Below are positions 1 to 7,639 of a stretch of 38,521 bases of DNA, one piece after another. The notes below the pieces were generated by a model. It searched no databases, was not told the origin of the DNA, and saw only the letters and a program-made list of their open reading frames with translations. This stretch comes from a virus. Positions within the stretch are counted from its first letter, which is position 1; every line of letters begins with the position of its first letter. Made by a program: the position numbers and the translations under genes. The DNA lies in IMG/VR virus record IMGVR_UViG_3300045996_004613, positions 1 through 38,521 of that record; one strand, written 5' to 3'.

Positions 1-1419
1 ATGGCTCTATTCGATTTACCAAGGCCGGACTTCCTTGTTTCTGGTGAAAAAGCACGTCTTATTCCTTCGGTAGCGGATACCAGCCGCGAGTGCCGTATTA
101 CCTCCATACTTTTAGCAACGCTTATGTCAGTTGAAGAGTTTGGTAAAAGTATGTTGGGTTCTTTAGGTGTGCGTGTAGGTAAAACATCAAAAATTCAGTG
201 TTTCACTGAAGTTGTTTTCAAAGGTGATGCACAAAATAAAATCCGTCCTGATGGATTAATAATTGTAAAAACTGGTGGCAAAGAATGGCGTGCAATTGTT
301 GAAAGCAAAATCGGTAAAAATGAATTAGATAAAGCTCAAGTTGAGGCTTACCTGGATTTATGCAAACAATTTAATATTGATGCCATTGTTACTATCTCAA
401 ACCATTTTGTAACTGATGCTAAACACCATCCTCTGCAATTTAATAAGTTAAAAACCAGGAACGTAGAATTATGCCACTGGTCATGGATGTACCTTGTTAC
501 AGAAGCCATAATGTGGACAAATCATTATGGAGTAGCTGATTCAGACCAGGGTTATATCCTTACTGAATTTGTGCGTTATTTACAGCACCCAAGCTCTGGT
601 ATACTTTCTTTTGACCGCATGAGCACAGAATGGAAGAATGTTGCAACCACAATTCAAAATGGCTTAACTGTTAACAAAACCTCACCGGATGTCCTGGAAA
701 GCGTTAACAATTGGCACCAATTTGTCAGGAGCCTATCATTGGAAATGAGCGTTGCAGTTGGCCGTACAGTTACGGTTGCTCTCCGCCGGGAATACCAAAA
801 TGACCCGCAAAAACGTATTATGGAAGATTGCGCTTCCCTGACTGCAGGAAAACTTGAAGCAGAACTGGATGTACCTAATGCAGCATCGCGGATAAAATTC
901 TCTGCCGACTTTATGCGCCGTACTATAAGCACATCGATGCGCCTTAAAGCTCCTGAAGATAAGGTGCGTGCAAAAGCCCGTATAAACTGGTTATTTAGCC
1001 AAATTAAAAATAATGCAGATGATAACCTGCTGGTTAAAGTTATTTGGCCATCACGTACGCCTGATACATCAGCTACTCTAGGCGCGCTAAAAGCAAATGC
1101 GGATGTAGTTTTAAGCGATAAAACAGATTTCCCACCAGTAGCATTTGAATTAATTTTTACACGCGATCTTGCCGCACGTTTCAAAGGTGCGCAAACATTT
1201 GTACAAGATGCGCAAAGTGCGCTCCTGGAATTTTATGAAAAAACAGGCCAGCACTTACGTGAATGGGTTCCAGCCCCACCGAAAGTTTCTATATCTAACC
1301 CTACGCAAGTTTTAGATGGCACATCAGAGCAGCAATATACAGCCGCTAATGAACAAGAAAATGTAGCAGTAGAAACACTACCTGAATCTGTTCCAGAACC
1401 AGTTGCGGTGAATGAGTAG
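1..1419 (+). CDS. PD-(D/E)XK nuclease-like protein, accessory gene
   Basis: The protein has 472 residues. It shows a nuclease-type core: P83-D84, then E101-S-K103 at the end of a hydrophobic strand, then Q113 in the following helix. This order fits the PD-(D/E)XK superfamily of DNA-cutting or nuclease-derived proteins. The rest is helical and not recognised, and the last 50 residues are acidic and low in complexity. The ATG is the first base of the window, so upstream signals and a longer start cannot be judged. A membrane-protein gene follows 66 bases later on the same strand, and neither gene is a standard phage structural or replication gene. A cargo or defence role is inference; a house-keeping host gene beside a prophage is equally possible. 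The fold is moderately certain, the role unknown. Confidence 0.6.
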   Translation: MALFDLPRPDFLVSGEKARLIPSVADTSRECRITSILLATLMSVEEFGKSMLGSLGVRVGKTSKIQCFTEVVFKGDAQNKIRPDGLIIVKTGGKEWRAIVESKIGKNELDKAQVEAYLDLCKQFNIDAIVTISNHFVTDAKHHPLQFNKLKTRNVELCHWSWMYLVTEAIMWTNHYGVADSDQGYILTEFVRYLQHPSSGILSFDRMSTEWKNVATTIQNGLTVNKTSPDVLESVNNWHQFVRSLSLEMSVAVGRTVTVALRREYQNDPQKRIMEDCASLTAGKLEAELDVPNAASRIKFSADFMRRTISTSMRLKAPEDKVRAKARINWLFSQIKNNADDNLLVKVIWPSRTPDTSATLGALKANADVVLSDKTDFPPVAFELIFTRDLAARFKGAQTFVQDAQSALLEFYEKTGQHLREWVPAPPKVSISNPTQVLDGTSEQQYTAANEQENVAVETLPESVPEPVAVNE

Positions 1420-1485
1420 GTATGAATTATACCAAGTTCAAGTTCTGTGTGTTAAACCATTTAAAGAGTTAGATTAGTAGGTTTA

Positions 1486-3861
1486 ATGAAATATATGAAA
1501 AGAAATATCGTAGTATTCTACGAGATGGTAAAATATTGCACAGGTATATTTAGCGGAAATATAATAAATAAAATTAGATTATATCATACCAAGGTAAAAA
1601 CATTATCACTATTAGCCAAGGAAAAAACTATTAATACCATCAGAGTTAACTATGCCAGACTCTGGCACCAATTATATTTACTTAAATATAGTTTTTTTGT
1701 ATGGAAAAATAAGCATCCTCGCACTTTAGCTATAACAGCAGTAAGCCTATTTATATACTCAGCTACATTGTTATACCCAATTTTAGACAAAATATTATTA
1801 CCTTACCTTGATCAAAATAGAATTAACGCCTTAAGCACCATATTAGTTACTCTTGGCGGCTCTTTAATAGGCGCTACTGCAATTGCCTCGTCATTTATAA
1901 TGTTTGCCATGCAGGTAAACGTAGAAAGAATGCCACATGGGTTATTTCGTAAATTTAGTGAAGATAAAAAGCTTATGGGCGCATTCGGGTGTGCATTTCT
2001 TCTTGCCATTCTTATTGCCACTAGTTCCATTGTTTTAGATAAATCTCTTGCAGTAGGTGCATTACTTATATCTGCTTGGGCAACAATCCTAATTCTTGGG
2101 CTTATTATTTATGCATACCAGCGCGCTCTTTTGCTAATCAATCCTTTAGAGCAATTAAAAATTGTTGTTGTAAGTGCCAAAGATGAAATGCAAATGTGGA
2201 CTAAACGCGCTAAGCGTGCAGCACCTTTATTACAAAAAAATAATCCTCCAGGTGCGGAAGTGAATACTTCAACCCACGACATGTCCCGTTTAGAATATTT
2301 TGAAATTAATAAACATTGGACAAGTGGTGCTAAGCAGGCTGTTTTACATACAGTTTATTTTTCCAGAAGGTATGCAGAGCAAGGAGATCATGAAGTTTCA
2401 CGCGCGGCCTTAAGCGCCCTAGCTGGAATTAATATGTATTATGTTGAAGCAAAAGGAAAAACATTTTTTGCAGATACTCTTTTATTCGCTAATCCACTTT
2501 CTGTGGATCAATTTATAAATGATACTTTAGAGCATTTGCGTCAAAATGTTAAGATTGCTATTAGTCGTGGAGACGAGCAACAAATTGAACAAAATTTTAA
2601 TGCCTTGGCTCAGTTAGTTGCAGTTTATATTAATATTGATTACTCTAGCCCATATGCAACTAAGAAACATGCTCATCTCGCCGCCGGGTATTTATCGGAG
2701 GCGGTTCATAGTGTTGTGCCACATAATATGCCAGATGTTTTGATAGAAGGCATACGCTTAATGGGGCAGTCTGCCAATTTTTTCCTTATAAAAATTAAGC
2801 CAAATGATACCGTCACTATGGTAGATAAAATAGCCCTTATTGCGTGCACAGGTGCTGCTCATGAGAAATATCGCCCTGTTACACTTGCGGCGATAGAGCA
2901 ACTTGCAAAACTTACGTTTTATCTTCTTCAAACAAGGAAACAGGATATAGGTTATCCCCTTAAGAAGATCAGAGAAAATATAAACATGATAGTGACATTT
3001 TTTTTAGAAGTGCCGGATGCGCCCCTATTAAATCTTCATAGTACTTACCTAGCTCCTTATTATTCAGTAACACAAGCAGAAGCTTTTATTGTGTGGCTAA
3101 CGAACTTAGTAAATTCCGTGTTACGAGCGGAAGAAAATGATGAGAACGCCAAAGGACTGATTGATAATATTGCAAAATGGGCGGATGGATTATACCAAAC
3201 TGAAAAAGAACTCCTGTTAAAAGCAATAGACAAAAAATCACATTTTACTTTTGATATTACACATTGGATTGCTAATGTAACAAGACTTCTTATTGTATTA
3301 TCTACTGCTCCATCATGTGACAACTTTATACAAGAAAAATTACGTAAACATGCCTTATGGCTAATATCGGTATTATCATGGATTCCCGACAATAAAGAGG
3401 CAATAGCTTTTGTTGAAACGCATCAAATAACAGAAAAACTATTTGAAGTAGCAAGAGAGGCTAAGTACAGAAATTGTCAAGAGTTACTGGAAAAAATAGA
3501 AGACTTATTATTGAATTGGGGCTTTAAGGCAGGGAAATATCAAACTGGATGGGAAGTTTTAGAACATTCAATTTATGCAATTTCTGCTCTGGCTTTGTGT
3601 AATAAAAATAAATGTTCATTGAGTGCAAAACAAAAAGTTATAAAACGTCTTTCTAATTCTAATGCCCTAGACCAATCAACAAAAGAAAAAATAGCCCGTA
3701 ACATTAGAGAACAAGTGACATCACTGCATAATCTTGAATATTCACATTCTTCTATTAAACATGCTATGGGACAAATAGACCGTAGTGAAGTGGGTTCTTT
3801 ATTAAATGATATAGCTGATTTATTTAATCAAAAAATTGCTGAACCAGCGGAATCTTCATAA
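1486..3861 (+). CDS. Large membrane protein, four TM helices plus long helical cytoplasmic domain
   Basis: The protein has 791 residues. A basic, tyrosine-rich N-terminal 75 residues is followed by four hydrophobic segments at about 80-100, 117-141, 164-184 and 189-212. A roughly 570-residue helical domain without a recognised catalytic motif follows. The layout recalls DUF2254-type predicted membrane proteins, but that resemblance is weak. The start chosen is the first in-frame ATG; a second ATG lies three codons on, and an AGTAGG stretch upstream could act as a weak RBS. The gene ends 20 bases from the end of the convergent S24 gene. Its AT-rich codon use looks different from the phage operons to the right. 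It could be an abortive-infection or exclusion membrane effector paired with the upstream nuclease-like gene, or a host gene. Function is not known. Confidence 0.6.
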   Translation: MKYMKRNIVVFYEMVKYCTGIFSGNIINKIRLYHTKVKTLSLLAKEKTINTIRVNYARLWHQLYLLKYSFFVWKNKHPRTLAITAVSLFIYSATLLYPILDKILLPYLDQNRINALSTILVTLGGSLIGATAIASSFIMFAMQVNVERMPHGLFRKFSEDKKLMGAFGCAFLLAILIATSSIVLDKSLAVGALLISAWATILILGLIIYAYQRALLLINPLEQLKIVVVSAKDEMQMWTKRAKRAAPLLQKNNPPGAEVNTSTHDMSRLEYFEINKHWTSGAKQAVLHTVYFSRRYAEQGDHEVSRAALSALAGINMYYVEAKGKTFFADTLLFANPLSVDQFINDTLEHLRQNVKIAISRGDEQQIEQNFNALAQLVAVYINIDYSSPYATKKHAHLAAGYLSEAVHSVVPHNMPDVLIEGIRLMGQSANFFLIKIKPNDTVTMVDKIALIACTGAAHEKYRPVTLAAIEQLAKLTFYLLQTRKQDIGYPLKKIRENINMIVTFFLEVPDAPLLNLHSTYLAPYYSVTQAEAFIVWLTNLVNSVLRAEENDENAKGLIDNIAKWADGLYQTEKELLLKAIDKKSHFTFDITHWIANVTRLLIVLSTAPSCDNFIQEKLRKHALWLISVLSWIPDNKEAIAFVETHQITEKLFEVAREAKYRNCQELLEKIEDLLLNWGFKAGKYQTGWEVLEHSIYAISALALCNKNKCSLSAKQKVIKRLSNSNALDQSTKEKIARNIREQVTSLHNLEYSHSSIKHAMGQIDRSEVGSLLNDIADLFNQKIAEPAESS

Positions 3862-3880
3862 ATTTTGCCTTCTGTTGTAG

Positions 3881-4396
3881 CTACACCGCCCTCACCAAAC
3901 TAGTAATCACACCAAAGACTTGCACAGCGATGTTCTCATTAATTGGGATTGCCTGAAACATTGAATTTTCCGGTAATAAAAATGATTGGTTTCGGTACAC
4001 CATGCGTTTTACAGTTAACTTTCCATCTATGGCGGCTATTACCATTTGGCCTTCTTTTACTTCAAGGCTGCTGTCGGCGATGAGTATATCGCCTTCGCAT
4101 ATTCCATCTTCTATCATGGATTCGCCGGAGACTTTTACACAAAATGTTGTTTCCGGGTTTTTGATTAAATAGCTTTGCAAATCTATTGTTTCTTTGAGGA
4201 GATCGTCTGTACGAATATCCTGATTTCCTACCTCTATTTTGCACGTATATAGCTGGACTTTATTGCCCTTGCTAATGGCATATTTCCTAACATCATCAAC
4301 CATATTTGCCGGGACACGCATAGTGGTAGTGGTAGTGCCATATAGCCCCTTTCCTTTTGGCCTTCCGGCCCCTACACGTTTGCCACCCTGGCCCAT
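3881..4396 (-). CDS. Ribbon-helix-helix plus S24 (LexA/UmuD-type) protein, probable SOS-responsive regulator
   Basis: The protein has 171 residues. The N-terminus has a GAGRPKG motif (residues 9-15), then a segment (about 21-42) typical of a ribbon-helix-helix: a TTTMRVP strand followed by a helix. The C-terminal half is an S24 peptidase with Ser93 in GESM and Lys130 in TVKRM. The 37-residue spacing of this pair equals that of UmuD (60/97) and LexA (119/156). No Ala-Gly or Cys-Gly bond lies where the self-cleavage site should be; V56-G57 is the nearest candidate. No umuC gene follows. It is transcribed away from an HTH regulator, an arrangement like a phage repressor and Cro. It may be a UmuD-like polymerase accessory protein or, as I infer from the context, a cleavable repressor. 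An AGGA lies 8 bases before the ATG. Confidence 0.75.
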   Translation of the reverse strand: MGQGGKRVGAGRPKGKGLYGTTTTTMRVPANMVDDVRKYAISKGNKVQLYTCKIEVGNQDIRTDDLLKETIDLQSYLIKNPETTFCVKVSGESMIEDGICEGDILIADSSLEVKEGQMVIAAIDGKLTVKRMVYRNQSFLLPENSMFQAIPINENIAVQVFGVITSLVRAV

Positions 4397-4433
4397 AAGA
4401 AGTTCCTGTATAATATTAAGAGTTGTTCGTTTG

Positions 4434-4443
4434 TTGTATACAA
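4434..4443. promoter_or_regulatory. Perfect 10-bp palindrome, candidate operator
   Basis: TTGTATACAA is a perfect palindrome 38 bases upstream of the S24 gene start and in the region shared with the divergent HTH gene. On the minus strand it is followed by an AT-rich stretch (AATATTATAC) that could hold a -10 box for the S24 gene. A dimeric regulator such as the ribbon-helix-helix protein could bind here. No second copy was found nearby, and no alphaproteobacterial SOS box (GTTC-N7-GTTC) is present. Confidence 0.35.
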
Positions 4444-4489
4444 AAAATATAAGTTTTCAATACATATGACCCCTCGGTTGTAAAAATAC

Positions 4490-4516
4490 TTGATTAATGT
4501 AACTAAATTCTATAAG
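4490..4516 (+). promoter_or_regulatory. Candidate rightward early promoter
   Basis: TTGATT (4490-4495) and TATAAG (4511-4516) resemble sigma-70 -35 and -10 boxes with a short 15-base spacer, or 16 bases if CTTGAT is used as the -35. The predicted start of transcription lies about 40 bases before the ATG of the HTH regulator at 4565. It faces away from the S24 gene, as expected of the early rightward promoter of a lysogeny switch. Confidence 0.4.
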
Positions 4517-4564
4517 CTAGGAACCGCTTGAGTAAAATTGCTATTCTTCTGGAAAGGTGTCATC

Positions 4565-5269
4565 ATGGCGTTACCACATAGAGAATATTTTTATCTTGAA
4601 GAAGTAGCAAAACGTTGGTCGGTCTCATTACTTGACATCCAATATTATGTTGAAAATGGTGTGCTTGAAGCCAGGGTTTGGTTGCGTAATATCGTTGTAG
4701 AATTAGGCAATTACGAAAATTCACCAGATGGCAAAGATTACCCAGTTCCCCATGATGTAAAACCTGTCAGCGGTCTATATGCTTTATGGCCGGAAGATTG
4801 CCGTATGTTATTCCGCAAAGGCAAAGTAGTTCTTAATCATCTTCGGTGTCATAATTCCGATGAGTATTGTAAAATCATCAACGATGAAGGTCTTAAAATA
4901 AAACCCTGCGATTTATTAATAACAGCGGAGGCCTGCCTGGAATTTGAAAAGCAAAATGGCATATATCCTGATGAAATCGTATGCCTTGCCAATGATAATA
5001 CCGGGTTTAAATATTATAATAACTTTAAAGAAGTATCTTTAAACGGCAATAGGTTCCAGCTTGGGCCGTTGCAGGCCAATGTAGTAAAAATATTGCACGA
5101 GGCACATCTTAACGGTACACCATGGGTATATGGCAAGGAAGCGCTCCGTAGCTCCAATGCTGAAACTATGCGAATGGTTGACCTGTTCAAACGCAAGGAT
5201 AATTGGCGTGAGCTGATTTTATCCGATGGCAAAGGTTCTTACTGCCTGAATATCATGCAACAAGAATAG
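4565..5269 (+). CDS. HTH regulator with C-terminal winged-helix-like domain
   Basis: The protein has 234 residues from the ATG at 4565, which follows an AAAGG RBS; an upstream in-frame ATG at 4538 has no RBS. Residues about 8-40 read as a MerR/excisionase-type helix-turn-helix (YFYLEEVAKRW, then a second helix). The C-terminal third (about 165-230) looks like the winged-helix segment seen at the end of many small phage regulators, with an LGPLQANVVKILHEAH helix near its start. The middle is not recognised. It is the first gene of the rightward early block and is divergent from the S24 gene. A role as a Cro-like or early-gene regulator is inferred from position. Confidence 0.55.
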   Translation: MALPHREYFYLEEVAKRWSVSLLDIQYYVENGVLEARVWLRNIVVELGNYENSPDGKDYPVPHDVKPVSGLYALWPEDCRMLFRKGKVVLNHLRCHNSDEYCKIINDEGLKIKPCDLLITAEACLEFEKQNGIYPDEIVCLANDNTGFKYYNNFKEVSLNGNRFQLGPLQANVVKILHEAHLNGTPWVYGKEALRSSNAETMRMVDLFKRKDNWRELILSDGKGSYCLNIMQQE

Positions 5270-5385
5270 CCCGTCCCACCTATCCCACACCAAAGCTATC
5301 TCCCCTTAATTTCTGCTAATATTTTACGTCCACCACCGCTCCCGCAGCAGTCCCAACGACAGCAGTTCTATTTCCTGCAATCCTT

Positions 5386-5413
5386 CCTGAAGTTCTTTTT
5401 AGAAACCTTCAGG
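5386..5413 (+). promoter_or_regulatory. RBS-sequestering hairpin upstream of AlpA-like gene
   Basis: CCTGAAG (5386-5392) and CTTCAGG (5407-5413) are perfect inverted repeats, and the loop itself contains TTCT/AGAA. The 3' arm overlaps the ribosome binding site AGGAG (5411-5415) of the gene at 5423, so the folded mRNA would hide it. There is no T-run after the stem, which argues against a terminator. It lies in a 153-base gap that otherwise shows nothing I can name. Confidence 0.4.
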
Positions 5414-5422
5414 AGTACTTTT

Positions 5423-5629
5423 ATGGGTATCAAACATTTACATCAATCGGAGCTAGCCACGAGATGGTGTGTTTCCGGGCGTACACTGGAACGCTGGCGC
5501 TGGCTTGGGCGCGGCCCTAAATATCTAAAAATCGGTGGTCGTGTGGTTTATCGCCTTGAGGATATTGAGGCTTATGAGCAAGAACAAAGGCGCAGTAGCA
5601 CCTCCGAAATCATGGGAGGTGTGCAATGA
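5423..5629 (+). CDS. AlpA/excisionase-like small HTH protein
   Basis: The protein has 68 residues. It has the compact MerR-type winged-helix pattern of HTH_17/AlpA proteins: a first helix (HQSELATRWCVS), a recognition helix (GRTLERWRWLGRGP) and the wing (YLKIGGRVVYRLEDIEAYE). Such proteins act as excisionases or as small transcription regulators in prophages. Its stop overlaps the next start (ATGA), so it is translated with the replication operon. The RBS is AGGAG, lying in the hairpin at 5386-5413. No integrase is visible in the window to pair with it, so excisionase activity cannot be argued from context. Confidence 0.75.
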   Translation: MGIKHLHQSELATRWCVSGRTLERWRWLGRGPKYLKIGGRVVYRLEDIEAYEQEQRRSSTSEIMGGVQ

Positions 5630-6105
5630 GCAACATCTCTTTGGAACAGGCAATAAAACTGCCAATTGGCGATATCGCAAAACTGGGTCCAGACCAGCTA
5701 TACCAGCTTCTGCATGAAGCAACATACACACTGACAAATGCTAAAAATACCCGCCAACGTGTGGAAGCTGCTATTGCAATGAAATATGCAGAGCATATCC
5801 GTGCCAAGCGTCAGCGTCTCGAGAAAGACACAGGAGTGATTCATATCGAGGATAATGGCTACCGTCTTACCACTGATACCCCTAAGAAAACCGAGTGGGA
5901 TCAGGACAAGCTGGAGAAGATTGTCGCCTCTATTCACAATCAAGGCGATAACCCATTGGAATATGTGGATGTCGCTTACAAAGTACCTGAGCGCAAATAT
6001 ACCGCATGGCCGGAATCTATCCGCCAGGTATTTGAACCTGCAAGGACTGTCAAAACCGGCAATCCTACTTATGCGCTCGCACCTCTTGATAAGGAGGGCG
6101 CATAA
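5626..6105 (+). CDS. Phage early protein of unknown function, upstream of Sak4-like ATPase
   Basis: The protein has 159 residues. I do not recognise a domain. Residues about 40-70 form a charged helix (TRQRVEAAIAMKYAEHIRAK), and the C-terminal part carries aromatic and basic residues (VAYKVPERKYTAWPESIR). It overlaps the previous gene by four bases and the next by one, so the three are translationally coupled. Position between an AlpA-like protein and a recombinase ATPase suggests a helper in replication or recombination. That is inference only. Confidence 0.6.
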   Translation: MSNISLEQAIKLPIGDIAKLGPDQLYQLLHEATYTLTNAKNTRQRVEAAIAMKYAEHIRAKRQRLEKDTGVIHIEDNGYRLTTDTPKKTEWDQDKLEKIVASIHNQGDNPLEYVDVAYKVPERKYTAWPESIRQVFEPARTVKTGNPTYALAPLDKEGA

Positions 6106-7007
6106 TGTCAGGACTTCCTATTATCAGCGCAGATATGCGCATGGCGGAAAAGCGCGGCATAAAGGGCTGCATTTTCGGAAGTAGCGGTATTGGTAAAACT
6201 CCGCTGCTATGGACGCTAGATACAAAATCCACATTGTTCTTCGACATGGAGGCCGGCGATCTTGCTATTGAAGGGTGGGAGGGTGATACTCTCCGGCCCC
6301 GCACATGGCAGGAATGCAGGGACTTTGCCGTATTCATTGGCGGCCCCAATCCAGCGCTTCGTGATAACCAGCCATTTAGCCAGGCGCATTACGATGCTGT
6401 GTGCGCACGTCTTGGCGACCCTAAGTCACTGGACAAATACGAAACCATTTTTATCGATTCGATAACAGTGGCCGGCAGGCTTTGTTTCCAGTGGTGTAAA
6501 GGCCAGCCGCAGGCAATTTCAGAAAAGACCGGCAAGGAAGATTTGCGTAGTGCCTACGGCATACACGGTCAGGAAATGATTGGCTGGCTTACTCACCTTC
6601 AGCATACCCGCGAAAAGAATATCTGGTTCGTTGGAATTCTCGATGAGGACATCGATGAATTCAAGCGCCGGATTTTCGTGCCACAGATCGAGGGCAGCAA
6701 AGTGGGCCGTGAACTTCCTGGTATTATCGACCAGGTCATCACTATGGCTGAAATCCAGTCAACCGATGGCACTTCTTACAGGGCTTTCGTTTGCACCAAG
6801 TTTAACCGCTTTGGCTACCCAGCCAAAGACCGTGGTGGTCGCCTTGAAGAAATAGAGGAGCCACATCTTGGCCGCTTGATGGAAAAGCTAAAAAAACCAG
6901 GCAAGCCAGCAGCCGAGCGGCTCGTCTATGGCCTGCCAAAAGAACTGGAAGTGCCGATAGAACCACAGAATGTGGTGATTCCAGAAACCATTAACCCGCA
7001 AACTTAA
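6105..7007 (+). CDS. Sak4-like RecA-fold ATPase (phage single-strand annealing/recombination)
   Basis: The protein has 300 residues. A Walker A motif GSSGIGKT lies at 25-32 and a Walker B strand TIFIDS at about 114-119. The short N-terminus, the phrase FFDMEAGDLAIEGW after Walker A and the overall length match the AAA_24/Sak4 group of phage ATPases. These proteins promote strand annealing together with a phage SSB. An SSB-like gene follows 11 bases downstream, which supports the assignment. The last 40 residues are proline-rich and probably disordered. The start overlaps the previous stop (TAATG). Confidence 0.8.
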   Translation: MSGLPIISADMRMAEKRGIKGCIFGSSGIGKTPLLWTLDTKSTLFFDMEAGDLAIEGWEGDTLRPRTWQECRDFAVFIGGPNPALRDNQPFSQAHYDAVCARLGDPKSLDKYETIFIDSITVAGRLCFQWCKGQPQAISEKTGKEDLRSAYGIHGQEMIGWLTHLQHTREKNIWFVGILDEDIDEFKRRIFVPQIEGSKVGRELPGIIDQVITMAEIQSTDGTSYRAFVCTKFNRFGYPAKDRGGRLEEIEEPHLGRLMEKLKKPGKPAAERLVYGLPKELEVPIEPQNVVIPETINPQT

Positions 7008-7018
7008 GGAGAACCACC

Positions 7019-7630
7019 ATGAGTACATGGAGTGATTTTAATAGTGCTGAAGACCAGGCGAGCTTTGACCTTATACCATCTAATACACTGGTAAAGGTTC
7101 GCATGACCATAAAGCCAGGCGGATTTGATGATCCAAGCCAAGGCTGGGTTGGAGGCTATGCCACACGCAGCAATGATACCGGTGCAATATTTCTTAATGC
7201 GGAATTTGTAATAGTGGCAGGCCCGTATGTAAAACGCAAAGTATGGAGCAATATTGGCCTCTACAGCGCGAAGAATGATAACCGCTGGGGAAATATGGGG
7301 CGGTCTTTTATCCGGGGCATATTAAATTCAGCGCGTAGCATTATGCCAAAAGATGAATCTCCTAACGCTCAGAATGCAAGGCGTATAAACGGCTTTGCTG
7401 ATCTTGATGGCATAGAGTTTGTCGGCAAAATCAGCATGGGCAAGGACAAGTATGGCGCGGATAAAAACGAAATCCAGCATGCCATAACGCCTGATAACAA
7501 AGAGTATGCTGCCATTATGGGTGCTGTGGCTTCAGCTTCCCCGCTGCCAGCCACGGCCCCGCCAGCATATCGTCCTCCCGTTCAACAATCACAAGCAAAT
7601 GCCACTGGCAAGCCTTCTTGGGCGCAATAG
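7019..7630 (+). CDS. Probable phage single-stranded DNA-binding protein
   Basis: The protein has 203 residues. The N-terminal 140 residues are rich in beta-type sequence with aromatic and basic residues (TLVKVRMTIKPGGF, NAEFVIVAGPYVKRKVW), and the tail from about 165 is a proline/glutamine-rich linker ending in SWAQ. This is the layout of phage DNA-binding proteins that accompany Sak4 ATPases. It is not a classical OB-fold SSB that I can recognise by motif, and the tail lacks the acidic tip of bacterial SSB. A GGAG RBS lies upstream. The call rests mostly on its place between the Sak4-like ATPase and the helicase. Confidence 0.6.
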   Translation: MSTWSDFNSAEDQASFDLIPSNTLVKVRMTIKPGGFDDPSQGWVGGYATRSNDTGAIFLNAEFVIVAGPYVKRKVWSNIGLYSAKNDNRWGNMGRSFIRGILNSARSIMPKDESPNAQNARRINGFADLDGIEFVGKISMGKDKYGADKNEIQHAITPDNKEYAAIMGAVASASPLPATAPPAYRPPVQQSQANATGKPSWAQ

Positions 7631-7639
7631 GAGAAAGAT

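Noticed and set aside
654-1184. Long leftward ORF inside the first gene.
   Set aside because: It is the complement of a well-formed coding gene, with no RBS and an unnatural Ser/Arg-rich product.
4421-4445. A possible SOS box upstream of the S24 gene.
   Set aside because: GTTC at 4425 is not followed by a second GTTC at the right spacing (GTAT is found), so the alphaproteobacterial LexA box is not met.
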